From contig CAYPBJ010000021.1 in the NCBI GenBank assembly GCA_964408945.1, positions 1 through 38,150 of the forward strand: 38,150 nt of DNA. Direction: 5' to 3'. The first letter of the stretch is position 1. The number at the start of each line of letters is the position of its first letter. Under the pieces are notes generated by a model that saw nothing but the letters and a program-made list of their open reading frames with translations, ran no database searches and had not been told where the DNA came from. This DNA comes from VMCP01 sp964408945. Its GTDB lineage: Bacteria; Bacteroidota; Bacteroidia; NS11-12g; UBA955. This document shows, piece by piece, positions 22,857-32,382 of this stretch. The translations under genes and the position numbers were made by a program.

Positions 22857-22979
22857 ATGATTTACTAAATTACGGCTTTATGGTTAAATAAAGGTTAGGC
22901 ATACATCAATAAACCGTGAAATTGTGTAGTTTAAAGGAGAGTAAGAGGCTCAAAAATTTGTTGTAAATTGCAACAGATT

Positions 22980-25667
22980 ATGCATTATAAGTTTACTTCA
23001 ATTTTAGGGGCATTGTTATTTACTTTACAGCTTTACGCTCAATCTGCGCGTGAAGTGGGTGTTGAAATAAAAGCCAACTTGAATTCTTCCAAGCATATAG
23101 AGCTGAAATGGTTGCAACAATCTGGCTCAACCAGATATCAAGTTTTTACTAAAAACAACACCAATACAGGCTGGGACAGACTTGCTGATCTGTCGGGTTC
23201 TGACACTTCATTCACTGATACTACCTACAAGATTGGCAGCAGAAAGGAATACAGAGTGGCAAGAACATCATCCAATTACACCGGCTTTGATGGAAATGGA
23301 TACATTGTTGCGGGCTTTGAAGTTCCAGCATCAGAATTCCTTGGACGGGTTCTCATGTTGATCGAAGATAAATATCAGACTTCAGCATCCCTCGAAATCA
23401 AAAAATACATCCGTCAAATTCAAAACGAAGGGTACACGGTTGACACGCATTATGTTTCAACAAGTGAAAAACCATCTACTGTAAAAAGTTGGATATACAA
23501 TCAGTGGCAAAAAGATACTACTATCGCAACTAGCATCTTTCTTTTGGGTAGAGTTCCGGTTCCTTATTCAGGAAATATGAGGCCTGACGGGCATCTTGAT
23601 CATTTAGGTGCTTGGCCTGCAGACATGTACTACGGATGTTTTTATGTCACTTGGTCCGATAATTCAGTAAATAATACGGCTGCTACCTATTCTCGAAATC
23701 ACAATGTTCCGAACGACGGCAAATTTGATTTAAGTCGACTAAATTCAGCCGCAAAAACTTCTATAGATTATTGTCAATTGCCGGTTGGGAGAGTGGATCT
23801 CACTGATATGCCATCGTTTGGAGATGATACTACGTTGATTAAAAGGTATTTGAATAAAGCAATGTTGTTTAGAACGGGTTCGAGGAAAGTTCAAAATCGC
23901 GGGTTAATTGATGATAACTTTGGGTATTTTAATACCGAAGCTTTTGCTTCCGGAGGATATAGAAACATCTCTACTTTTAGCAGTCAAGAACCCAGTACGC
24001 AAGATTACCTTACCGAAATGAAAAGCAACGATTATTTGCTTTCTTATGCTTGTGGACCAGGAACCTACAATAGCGCGGGTGGAATTGGAAGTACTTCTAA
24101 TTTTGTCAATGACAGTTTATTAAATCCATTCACCATGATGTTTGGCAGTTATTTTGGTGATTGGGACAACAGCGATAATTTTCTTCGTGCACCATTAGCT
24201 TCTAAAGGTTGGGGGTTGTCTAATGTTTGGAGTGGAAGACCTTATTGGATGTTTCATTCTTGTGCGCATGGTTTCCCTTTATCAGATGCTGTTTTAAGAA
24301 CATACAATACTTGGAATATATACAACGCGGCATCATGGATGTCGGGCGTGCATACTGCCTTGATGGGTGATCCTACATTGCGCATGTTTGTGGTTGACAA
24401 TGTACATTCACTAAAGTTGAATTCTACTTGTAATGAGGAAGTGCGTATTCAATGGGGTGATGTTAAAGATTTGGCCGATTCTGTTTCGGTGGAAGAGTGG
24501 TCGGGTAATAATTTGGTGAATAAATGGATGACTTCGAGCAGTGATACCCAAATGGTCATTTCAAAGAACCCTGGTAATTATCATTTCTCCGCAAGATTAT
24601 TGAAAAAAATGAGCAGTGCTTCAGGCACTTGGTGGCAATGGGGAGCAAGGAACTTCGATTCGGTTGAAGTTTCGCGTAAATTGAAAGCCGAAATCATCAG
24701 AAAACTCCCATCCATTTTATGTTTGAAAGAGATTTATGCCTTTAAAGACACTTTTGATTTACAATCGGGTGAATCAAGAATTTGGCACTTGGGGATGGAT
24801 TCTATTTCGGTTAGTTCTGCGGTTGAATTAAAATCAGATACTGTTTTTGCAAATTTGTTATGGCTGACTTTGGAAAACAATTTAGGTTGTAAATATCAAG
24901 ATTCAGTATTTGTAAGTTTTAAAAATACTTCAGTATCCAATTTGATTTTAAGTGAAAAAGTTGCTTGTCAATACGATAGCATCAGTATTTCTTATCCATT
25001 TGGATTGAATTCAGGTACTTTCCTTTGGACAATTCAAGATCAACAGGGCTCTTCAGATACATTAATTGGGGTTTCAAACATAAAAATTAATGGCCAAAAC
25101 GCTGGAAAGTTCACCGTCAATTTCAGCGGTTTAGATACGGCGGGATGTAAAGACGAATTGACCGATGTAATTACCTTTAACCCAACACCAGGATTGCCTA
25201 ATTTTGACCTTTACGAGGGAATGGGCAGAACCGGAGATACCATGCGATTAAGAGCTTCTGCAGCATGGACGAATTATTGGTGGAACAACGTAAAAACCAC
25301 CGATTCATTGTATTGGTTCGTCGCAGATACCGAGGGCATCGTCGAAGTTTCACTGAAAATAAGCAATGAATTTGGATGCGAATCTGAAACAGCATACCGC
25401 AAATACCCCATCGTTTTAAATCAAACTTCGGGATTGCAAATTTCTTTATTTGAGATATATCCCAATCCGGCAAATGAAAAAATCAGATTGATTTCTACCA
25501 CTGGATTTTTAAAGGTATTCAATTCAACAGGAAAATTGATGTGGAGCAATCCTATTTCAGAGAAAACAGTAGAACTGAATATAAGAGATTGGACAACCGG
25601 AGTTTATATCTTCCAAATGACAGATGTAACTGGAAATATTCAAAATGTAAAATTGATAAAGCATTAA
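22980..25667 (+). CDS. T9SS-secreted protein with C25/gingipain-like layout, catalytic residues apparently missing
   Basis: An 895-residue secreted protein. ATG 22980 opens a signal peptide (HYKFTSILGALLFTLQLYAQ). Next come a fibronectin-like region and, from about 115 to 480, a segment resembling peptidase C25 folds: SIFLLGRVPVPYSG, PADMYYGCFY, QLPVGRVDL, then LLSYACGPGTYNSAGG, MMFGSYFGDWD and MGDPTLRM. Where C25 enzymes have the NYHGHGS histidine and a following SxxC cysteine, this protein shows SYACGPG and FGSYFGD, so it may be a non-catalytic relative. C-terminal domains end in a T9SS signal (FEIYPNPANEKIR, FNSTGKLMW, WTTGVYIFQM). The next T9SS gene begins 1 nt later. The fold assignment is by eye. 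Confidence 0.75.
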   Translation: MHYKFTSILGALLFTLQLYAQSAREVGVEIKANLNSSKHIELKWLQQSGSTRYQVFTKNNTNTGWDRLADLSGSDTSFTDTTYKIGSRKEYRVARTSSNYTGFDGNGYIVAGFEVPASEFLGRVLMLIEDKYQTSASLEIKKYIRQIQNEGYTVDTHYVSTSEKPSTVKSWIYNQWQKDTTIATSIFLLGRVPVPYSGNMRPDGHLDHLGAWPADMYYGCFYVTWSDNSVNNTAATYSRNHNVPNDGKFDLSRLNSAAKTSIDYCQLPVGRVDLTDMPSFGDDTTLIKRYLNKAMLFRTGSRKVQNRGLIDDNFGYFNTEAFASGGYRNISTFSSQEPSTQDYLTEMKSNDYLLSYACGPGTYNSAGGIGSTSNFVNDSLLNPFTMMFGSYFGDWDNSDNFLRAPLASKGWGLSNVWSGRPYWMFHSCAHGFPLSDAVLRTYNTWNIYNAASWMSGVHTALMGDPTLRMFVVDNVHSLKLNSTCNEEVRIQWGDVKDLADSVSVEEWSGNNLVNKWMTSSSDTQMVISKNPGNYHFSARLLKKMSSASGTWWQWGARNFDSVEVSRKLKAEIIRKLPSILCLKEIYAFKDTFDLQSGESRIWHLGMDSISVSSAVELKSDTVFANLLWLTLENNLGCKYQDSVFVSFKNTSVSNLILSEKVACQYDSISISYPFGLNSGTFLWTIQDQQGSSDTLIGVSNIKINGQNAGKFTVNFSGLDTAGCKDELTDVITFNPTPGLPNFDLYEGMGRTGDTMRLRASAAWTNYWWNNVKTTDSLYWFVADTEGIVEVSLKISNEFGCESETAYRKYPIVLNQTSGLQISLFEIYPNPANEKIRLISTTGFLKVFNSTGKLMWSNPISEKTVELNIRDWTTGVYIFQMTDVTGNIQNVKLIKH

Positions 25668-25668
25668 T

Positions 25669-27813
25669 ATGTATCAATTCCTAAAACTACTTTTTGGCCT
25701 TTCATTCTTAATGTATGCCAATAATACCCAGGCACAGGGTAGGCAAGAAAATTGCTTAGACTTTGATGGTGCTGATGATTATGTAGAATTTACAGTAGAC
25801 ACCTCTTTGAACTTCAAACATTCGGCTGTAACCGTTGAAACGTGGATTTATCCGTATGATTTTCCTTATGTAGTAGACGAGGGAGGTATTGTTTCATGGT
25901 ATAACAATGCCATGAACGCTGGTTTTTTTATAAATGCAGGCAGTAGTGGGAATATCTATTTCGGAATCTTCGAAGATACTGTTGAGAAAAAGTTGTTTTC
26001 ATACAATGTAGTTAAAACCAACCAATGGACACATCTGGCGGCTACTTTTGGAAATGATCAGTACATGAGAATTTATGCAAATGGAGTATTAAAGGATTCT
26101 GTTTATACTACGGTAAAGATTGGGGATGCTCTAACGACACCGTTGTTAATAGGAAAAAGAGAAGGCGGTTTAGCAAGTTTCTATGGAAAAATTGACGAAG
26201 TAAGGGTTTGGAAGCGTCAGTTAAGTAGTAGTGAATTATTTAATAATTACCAAAGAAGAAGGTGCGGTTACGATGGTACATTAAGGGCTTATTTCAACTT
26301 CAATTGGGGAATAGCTGCGAAAAATAACAGTACACTGAAAAAATTATTTGATTTATCTGGTTACAAGAATGACGGTGTATTAAAGAATTTTACTCTTTTG
26401 AGTATCTCATCCAATTGGCTCACTGGAAAATCATTGGCTTTTGATGTGTACTCGGTTGTAGATACTGTGGTAAGATGTGACCGTTATCCAGCTCCTTCTG
26501 GAAAACGAGTGTATACAAGTTCAGGAACTTTTTATGACACCATAACAACAAAAAGAGGTTGTGACTCGGCTATTAAGATTATTTTAACCATAAAAAGGTC
26601 TACTAGCAGAACTATTAATGTGAGAACATGTGGCCCCTATACTGGCCCTAGCGGTTTAAAAACATTTACTCAATCTGGTACTTATTTGGATGTGATTAAA
26701 AACGCAGCTGGTTGCGATTCAAACATTACAATCAAACTTCGATTGGGTCCAGATTCTACTTTATTCGATACAAGTGTTTGTGATTTTTTCATTCTTCCGC
26801 ACAGTAAACGCTCGGTCTCAACTTCTGGTTGGCATACAGATACACTGAAAAACTATATTGGATGCGATTCGCTGATTATGTTTAATGTGAAAATACGTCT
26901 CAAGTCTTTTTCAAGTCGTACCATCGATTTTTGTAGATGGGCATATATTCCAACCAATCAAAAAATGATTAAAAGTCCTGGTACCTATTACGATACCTTA
27001 GTGAACTCAGTTGGTTGTGATAGTATTATTGCGTTTATCTTTAAATCAAAAGAAACTTTCAGTAATTTCAAAGATTTTGAATGTGGCTCATACACCAGCG
27101 CATCTGGCAAAATCTGGACGCAATCTGGAATTTATTTTGATACCATCATCAATTCGAAGTTGTGTGATAGTATCATTCGGGTTGATTTAACCATTACCCC
27201 GAACTCTTATAAAACATTAAATGTTGATGTATGTAAACGTTGGCGAGTGCCTTCGAGGAAGTATTTTATTACTAAGTCGGGAACTTACCATGACACTATC
27301 ATGAATTTGGAAGGTTGTGACAGCATCATCACTATAAATGCTATAGTTACTCAGTTTGATTATTCTGTAGAACAACGTCCAGATACTTTAGTTGCTCTCG
27401 GATTAGCAGACAATTACAAATGGCTAGATTGCGATGCCAACAGAGCTCCAATTCCAGGAGAAAACAATGCCTTTATGAAGATCACTCGTGATGGCCGATT
27501 TGCAGTAGAACTTTCAAATAACGACGGCTGTAAAGACACTAGTGCCTGTCTCACAGTGAAGAAAAATTCGCGAGAATCCTTTAATAAAAACCTTTTGAAT
27601 ATCAGTGTTTATCCCAATCCCACTAACCATGAATTGAATTTTTCTGGTATTGAAGGGGCTTTTGACTTCCAAATTTTGAATGTGGTGGGTCAACAAATGT
27701 TGTCGGGTACTTCCAATCAAGGAAATATCCAGTTTGATTTATCACCGGGCATGTATTTCATTGCAGTTTCGCAAAACGGACAGTCATCCGTTATGAGGTT
27801 CAATGTGGAGTAG
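25669..27813 (+). CDS. T9SS-secreted LamG-like protein with six cysteine repeats
   Basis: A 714-residue protein with a signal peptide to about residue 23 (LFGLSFLMYANNTQAQ). A LamG/concanavalin-like domain follows at ~28-245: CLDFDGADDYVEFT, VETWIYPY, WTHLAATF, GKIDEVRVW. Six ~49-residue repeats span ~268-560, each beginning with Cys and containing an SGTYYDT-like segment and a GCDS motif, so each may form one disulfide. The T9SS C-terminal domain has ISVYPNPTNHELN and LSPGMYFIAV. LamG domains often bind carbohydrates; here the ligand is unknown. It starts one base after the upstream stop and its last 11 bases overlap the GH5 start, indicating a three-gene operon. Confidence 0.85.
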   Translation: MYQFLKLLFGLSFLMYANNTQAQGRQENCLDFDGADDYVEFTVDTSLNFKHSAVTVETWIYPYDFPYVVDEGGIVSWYNNAMNAGFFINAGSSGNIYFGIFEDTVEKKLFSYNVVKTNQWTHLAATFGNDQYMRIYANGVLKDSVYTTVKIGDALTTPLLIGKREGGLASFYGKIDEVRVWKRQLSSSELFNNYQRRRCGYDGTLRAYFNFNWGIAAKNNSTLKKLFDLSGYKNDGVLKNFTLLSISSNWLTGKSLAFDVYSVVDTVVRCDRYPAPSGKRVYTSSGTFYDTITTKRGCDSAIKIILTIKRSTSRTINVRTCGPYTGPSGLKTFTQSGTYLDVIKNAAGCDSNITIKLRLGPDSTLFDTSVCDFFILPHSKRSVSTSGWHTDTLKNYIGCDSLIMFNVKIRLKSFSSRTIDFCRWAYIPTNQKMIKSPGTYYDTLVNSVGCDSIIAFIFKSKETFSNFKDFECGSYTSASGKIWTQSGIYFDTIINSKLCDSIIRVDLTITPNSYKTLNVDVCKRWRVPSRKYFITKSGTYHDTIMNLEGCDSIITINAIVTQFDYSVEQRPDTLVALGLADNYKWLDCDANRAPIPGENNAFMKITRDGRFAVELSNNDGCKDTSACLTVKKNSRESFNKNLLNISVYPNPTNHELNFSGIEGAFDFQILNVVGQQMLSGTSNQGNIQFDLSPGMYFIAVSQNGQSSVMRFNVE

Positions 27814-29047
27814 ATTCTTACTCTTTTTATTTGTTTCGGGGGATGTTTTGGCAGGACCAAATCCTCGTCCCTTGGTGAAAACCGCAGTCAATGAAGGCAA
27901 GTTTTTTCAATTAGGAAAACCCTATTTTGCCAAAGGCTGTAACTATTGGTACGGAAGTTTGTTGGCAGCGCAAGATAATGCGGTTTCAAAGCGGAGATTG
28001 AGTTCAGAGCTAGACTTCCTCAAGAAACAAGGAATACAAAATCTTCGCGTTTTTGTTGCTTTCGAAGGAGATCAAGACAGTTCTTACCCCTACAGAGTTA
28101 TTCCAGGTACACAATCCAAGCCTAGAGTTTTCAATGAGACCTTAATGAGAGGTTTAGACCGGCTGTTGCATGAACTGTGGGTGCGTGACATGCAAGCCAT
28201 TTTAGTTTTGAGCAACAACTGGGAATGGTCGGGTGGATTTGGTCAGTACCTTGAATGGGCGGGGGTTTCGGGTGTTCTCCCCAAAGAAGCAGGTTGGAAT
28301 TGGAATGAGTATTGTGCTTGGATTTCAAAGTTTTATTCCAACAAGGAATGTTTAGATAACTACACCAATAGCATTAAGGTATTGGTCTCTCGAAAAAGTT
28401 CGGTAGATGATCTTTACATGAATCAGCACCCTGCAATTTTTGCTTGGGAATTGGCCAACGAACCTCGTCCTATGAGGCCTGTGGCGCGAAATGATTATGT
28501 TAAATGGGTGAAAACTTCGGCGCAATTGGTTCAACGTTTAGATTCTGTGCATCTCATAACAATAGGAGTGGAAGGTAGCATTGGCACACTTCAAGATCTG
28601 AATTTATTTGAGGAAATTCACCAAATCCATGAAATTGACTTTTGCACCATACATCTTTGGCCCAAAACATGGAATTGGTACAATGATTCCAATGCCGCGA
28701 TACATGATTCAACATTGAAAAAAACGGAACAGTATATTGCTGAACATGTTTTGGTTTGTGAACGGTTAAATAAACCCTTGATTATTGAAGAATTTGGAAT
28801 GCAAAGGGATGGACATTCATTATCATTTGAAGCAACCACTGTGCAAAGAGATAAATACTATCAGTTTGTCTTAAACTGTGTTCGGAAATATAAGGTTGCA
28901 GGATTTCATTTTTGGGGATTTGCTGGCGTGCCCGAAACCGTTCCTGGATACCTTGCAGACCCTCCACAAGAGGACAGAGGTTTGTATTCGGTATCCCAAA
29001 ATGATCAATCTACTTGGGAACTGATCAGAAATTTCAAATGGCGCTGA
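27803..29047 (+). CDS. Glycoside hydrolase family 5, mannan endo-1,4-beta-mannosidase-like
   Basis: A 414-residue (beta/alpha)8 glycosidase with an N-terminal signal (FLLFLFVSGDVLAG). Motifs match the GH5 mannanase group: FFQLGKPYFAKGCNYWYGS, LSNNWEWSGGFGQYLEWAG, WELANEPRPM with the acid/base Glu220, TIHLWPKTWNW, and LIIEEFGMQRDG with the nucleophile near Glu330. It lacks a T9SS domain, so it is probably periplasmic. It is expected to cut internal beta-1,4-mannosyl bonds in mannans or related glycans. It overlaps the LamG gene by 11 nt and the convergent cutC gene by 14 nt. Confidence 0.9.
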   Translation: MWSRFLLFLFVSGDVLAGPNPRPLVKTAVNEGKFFQLGKPYFAKGCNYWYGSLLAAQDNAVSKRRLSSELDFLKKQGIQNLRVFVAFEGDQDSSYPYRVIPGTQSKPRVFNETLMRGLDRLLHELWVRDMQAILVLSNNWEWSGGFGQYLEWAGVSGVLPKEAGWNWNEYCAWISKFYSNKECLDNYTNSIKVLVSRKSSVDDLYMNQHPAIFAWELANEPRPMRPVARNDYVKWVKTSAQLVQRLDSVHLITIGVEGSIGTLQDLNLFEEIHQIHEIDFCTIHLWPKTWNWYNDSNAAIHDSTLKKTEQYIAEHVLVCERLNKPLIIEEFGMQRDGHSLSFEATTVQRDKYYQFVLNCVRKYKVAGFHFWGFAGVPETVPGYLADPPQEDRGLYSVSQNDQSTWELIRNFKWR

Positions 29048-29759
29048 TTGCCGCCTTCATTTTTTGTATTTCAAGGAGGTCAGCTTGATGATATGAGCTT
29101 GAACCGACAGGTTGGTAGGTCATTAATTTCTTAGCCGTGGCGTGGATTTCAGTGGCTTTTGTAATTTTCAAAATGGGGACAACATTTTCACTGTTTATTC
29201 CTGAGCCAGGCAAGATTTGGATTTTGTTTTGTGACCATTCAACCAGTTTTTTTAAGTTTTCAGCACCCTCAATGGCGGTTGGTTTTCCTCCGCTACTCAA
29301 GATTCGTTCAATACCCAAACTGGCTAATTCACTGATTGCATTTTGCCATTCAGATTCAGGATGATGTTGCATGAATGCATCAAAAGCTCGGTGAAAAGTT
29401 ATTTTCTTGGGCCAGATTTTTTTAAGCCAGTATAGCTGCTGATAGTCAATGTGATGGTTGGAAGTAAGAAATCCGCTGACAACACCGTCTATACCCAATT
29501 CTTGAAATTGAAGAAGGTCTTCTTTGAGGACATCTCTTTCCAGAGGTGAATAGTCAAAACTTCCGCTGCGCGGCCGAACCAAAACCATCAAAGGAATGCC
29601 GGCGTTTTTGCAAAGTTCTAGGCTTTTTTTTACAGTTCCGAATGATGGGGTGCATCCGCCTTCGGGAAGGTTTTCAAACAATTCAATTCTATCGGCGCCT
29701 GCCTGAATAGCCGTTTCAACAGATTGAATATGACTGCAAGCCACTTCTAGCCGAATCAT
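29034..29759 (-). CDS. cutC: CutC-family protein
   Basis: A 241-residue TIM-barrel protein. The N-terminus LEVACSHIQSVETAIQAGAD and RIELFENLPEGGCTPS is the CutC signature, followed by VLVRPRSGSFDYS, GVVSGFLT, TFHRAFDAF, ILSSGGKPTA and ILPGSGINSENV. CutC was named for copper homeostasis in E. coli, but a direct copper role is doubted and its activity is unsettled. In Bacteroidota it often sits with glycosidases, as here. It overlaps the aspartylglucosaminidase gene by 4 nt (ATGA) and is the last gene of a three-gene operon. Confidence 0.93.
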   Translation of the reverse strand: MIRLEVACSHIQSVETAIQAGADRIELFENLPEGGCTPSFGTVKKSLELCKNAGIPLMVLVRPRSGSFDYSPLERDVLKEDLLQFQELGIDGVVSGFLTSNHHIDYQQLYWLKKIWPKKITFHRAFDAFMQHHPESEWQNAISELASLGIERILSSGGKPTAIEGAENLKKLVEWSQNKIQILPGSGINSENVVPILKITKATEIHATAKKLMTYQPVGSSSYHQADLLEIQKMKAAISAI

Positions 29760-30796
29760 TTTAACATTGATTTTAGTACATGCTTCTGATGGAGTTCTTC
29801 GTTTGAAGTAGCTGTGTAGTCAAATCCAGGATTCAAACTGAAACCGCCGTGTTCGCCAGCTTTATTTATAGCAATGAATCCGATTTGAACACTCTTGGGG
29901 TCGGTGGGGGTGATTTCCATGAGTCGTTGAACCGCCTTTTTACAGGCATCGGTTGGGTGATACCCTTGACGCATAAATTCAACCACCAAGAAACTTCCGC
30001 AGGTTCTAATCACTTCTTCACCATTACCAGAAGATGTAGCAGCGCCTACTTTATTGTCAACATACAAACCCGCGCCAATGATGGGTGAATCGCCCACTCT
30101 TCCACGCATTTTGAATGCCATTCCGCTTGTAGTACATGCGCCGCTGAGGTTTCCGTTAGAATCTATGGCTACCATTCCAATGGTATCGTGATTGAACTCC
30201 CCGTTTTCCAATTTTGCCGGTGGAACAGTGATTTTAGGTGACTGCGCCGGTTTATTGCTCTGTTCAATATTAATGACGGGTTGGTATTCACTTTTGATCA
30301 GCCAATTATCGTATGATTTTTTTGCATTATCACTCAATTCATTGTGCAAAATCTCTATTCCCTGCTCTCTAGCAAATTGCTGCGCTCCTTGTCCTACTAA
30401 AAGTACGTGTGGTGTCTTTTCCATGACTCTTCTTGCTAGGGCTATGGGACTTTTAACTCCTTCAACAAAGGCCACAGCTCCGCATCTTCCTTGGTGATCC
30501 ATTATACTGGCATCTAAAGTGACTATTCCTTCTCTGTCTGGATTAGCACCCAATCCCACACAGCAGTTGTTGATGTCATTTTCGCTTTGTTGAACGCCCA
30601 ATTCAACGGCATCCAATGCTGAACCACCATTGTTGAGAATACTCCAAGCAGCCGTATTTGCTGCTACGCCTTGGTTGTGCCAGGTGCTGATGACCAAAGG
30701 TCTGATGGTCTTTTTGTTGGTTTCGGATTTGCTATTGAAAATCAAAGTTCCAATGCCACCCAAGCTCAGGGTTTTAAGGAGTGTTCTTCGGTTCAT
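29756..30796 (-). CDS. N4-(beta-N-acetylglucosaminyl)-L-asparaginase (aspartylglucosaminidase)
   Basis: A 346-residue Ntn-hydrolase. A Tat-type start (NRRTLLKTLSLGG) suggests periplasmic export. The precursor is cleaved before Thr205 in FNHDTIGMVAID, which becomes the N-terminal nucleophile; SGACTTSGMAFKMRGRVGDS and GSGEE-like loops (SSGNGEEVIRTCGSF) complete the site. ALDAVELGVQQSEND near residue 60 is also typical. The enzyme splits the GlcNAc-Asn bond left after N-glycan degradation. It overlaps the GH20 gene by 23 nt, so the two are coupled, and their reactions would follow one another on N-glycosylated peptides. Confidence 0.92.
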   Translation of the reverse strand: MNRRTLLKTLSLGGIGTLIFNSKSETNKKTIRPLVISTWHNQGVAANTAAWSILNNGGSALDAVELGVQQSENDINNCCVGLGANPDREGIVTLDASIMDHQGRCGAVAFVEGVKSPIALARRVMEKTPHVLLVGQGAQQFAREQGIEILHNELSDNAKKSYDNWLIKSEYQPVINIEQSNKPAQSPKITVPPAKLENGEFNHDTIGMVAIDSNGNLSGACTTSGMAFKMRGRVGDSPIIGAGLYVDNKVGAATSSGNGEEVIRTCGSFLVVEFMRQGYHPTDACKKAVQRLMEITPTDPKSVQIGFIAINKAGEHGGFSLNPGFDYTATSNEELHQKHVLKSMLK

Positions 30797-32354
30797 GTTT
30801 TCGGTAATTCCAAAAGTTTCTTTCGAAAATGGATTCGTGTTGTTTTAATCGTGTTTCAAACTGGGTGAACGATGACTTTTTCTCTGGTTCAACCCACAAT
30901 ACTTCTGACAGTGCGCAAATTCGGGGTAAAAGCATGTATAAAACCTGCTGTTCTGTAGGCATGTATTCGGTCCATAGATTCGCTTGCGCCCCTAATATGT
31001 ATTCAGCTTCTTGGGGACTCAATGAGCTCGGTACAGGCTGATAATTGAATACTTTTTCTAAAGAGGTGAATCCACCAATGGCTAAAGGTTCAGTTTTATT
31101 GGTGTCTTGATAATGATCGAAGTAACAGTGACTTCCGGGAGTCATAATGGCATAGTGATTTTGTTTTGCTGCCGCAATTCCGCCTTCGGTTCCACGCCAG
31201 CTCATCACTACCGCATTGGGTGAAAGTCCACCTTCCAAAATTTCATCCCAGCCCACTAAAGTTCTGCCCTTACTGCTTAAATAGGCGTCAATTTTCTGAA
31301 CGAAATAACTTTGTAGTTCATGTTCATCGTTGAGTTGATTGACTTGCTTGGTATTTTGGCATTTTTCACACTCTTTCCAACGCGTTTTTGGTACCTCATC
31401 GCCTCCAATGTGTATCATTTTACTGGGGAAAAGTGCAATAACTTCATCAAGTATATTTTGTAAAAACTCCCATGTGCTATCGTTAACGCAATAGACATCC
31501 TCAAAAACGCCCCACACACCGGGTACGGGTTGCACTTTTTGGGTGCATGAAAACTGTGGATAGGCAGCCAATGCAGCTCTCGCATGTCCCGGCATTTCAA
31601 TTTCGGGAATCACATTAATTCCCCGATCTGAAGCGTATTGCACAATTTCTTTAATCTCTTCTTGGGTGTAATATCCTTCATGGGGAGTAGAATCCCCCAA
31701 ATACGGATTGAAATTCTTGGCTACCATGGTTTCAGTCCTTTTGGAACCAATTTCGGTGAGCAATGGGTATTTCTTGATTTCAATTCTCCAACCTTGATCA
31801 TCGGTCAAGTGCCAATGAAATTGATTGATTTTATACAACGCCAAGATATCAATGTAGGTTTTGATGAATCTAACTGGGTAAAAATGCCTACTCACGTCTA
31901 AATGAGTGCCTCTGTAAGTAAATTTAGGATAGTCATAGATCTTTACATGCGGAATTTTTCCTTTTTCATACCAATGCAAGTTGTGCCATTGTTTGAATGT
32001 AGATATGCCCAACTTTAGTCCATTTTCCGATGGTGCACTAATGGTAATCTTCTTCCCAATTTCTAAGTTGTACGCTTCTATCGATTCACCAAGTTCTCTG
32101 GGCCTCAGTTTTAGTTCAACTTCAACGGCATTCCGTTTTTCGCATGTTCCCCATTGATAAAAGAAATAATCGAGGCCAATCCACGGAAACTTTGCTACGG
32201 TATTTTTCTTGATTTCGAAATCATTGTATTCAACCATTTTACCCGTTTGCTGAATAGAAACGGGCTGTGGGATGAGATTTTGCCCATGTAAATTAGTGAA
32301 TTGAAAACTTAGAAACAGAGCCACTAAAACTGCGCGCCCCAAAATATTGTACAT
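30774..32354 (-). CDS. Beta-N-acetylhexosaminidase, GH20
   Basis: A 526-residue enzyme starting at ATG 32354 (MYNILGRAVLVALFLSFQF signal, cleavage near LHGQ). An N-terminal GH20b domain spans ~25-140, then the catalytic barrel: YRGTHLDVSRHFYPV, NQFHWHLTDDQGWRIEI, PEIEMPGHARAALA, and MIHIGGDEVPKTRW with the catalytic Asp319-Glu320 pair, later VVMSWRGTEGG and GAQANLWTEY. It removes terminal GlcNAc or GalNAc by substrate-assisted catalysis. A GTG 9 nt upstream is a less likely start. It is first in the operon with aspartylglucosaminidase and cutC. Confidence 0.93.
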   Translation of the reverse strand: MYNILGRAVLVALFLSFQFTNLHGQNLIPQPVSIQQTGKMVEYNDFEIKKNTVAKFPWIGLDYFFYQWGTCEKRNAVEVELKLRPRELGESIEAYNLEIGKKITISAPSENGLKLGISTFKQWHNLHWYEKGKIPHVKIYDYPKFTYRGTHLDVSRHFYPVRFIKTYIDILALYKINQFHWHLTDDQGWRIEIKKYPLLTEIGSKRTETMVAKNFNPYLGDSTPHEGYYTQEEIKEIVQYASDRGINVIPEIEMPGHARAALAAYPQFSCTQKVQPVPGVWGVFEDVYCVNDSTWEFLQNILDEVIALFPSKMIHIGGDEVPKTRWKECEKCQNTKQVNQLNDEHELQSYFVQKIDAYLSSKGRTLVGWDEILEGGLSPNAVVMSWRGTEGGIAAAKQNHYAIMTPGSHCYFDHYQDTNKTEPLAIGGFTSLEKVFNYQPVPSSLSPQEAEYILGAQANLWTEYMPTEQQVLYMLLPRICALSEVLWVEPEKKSSFTQFETRLKQHESIFERNFWNYRKHEPKNTP

Positions 32355-32382
32355 CCGATACACAACGCAATTTAAGGAATTT

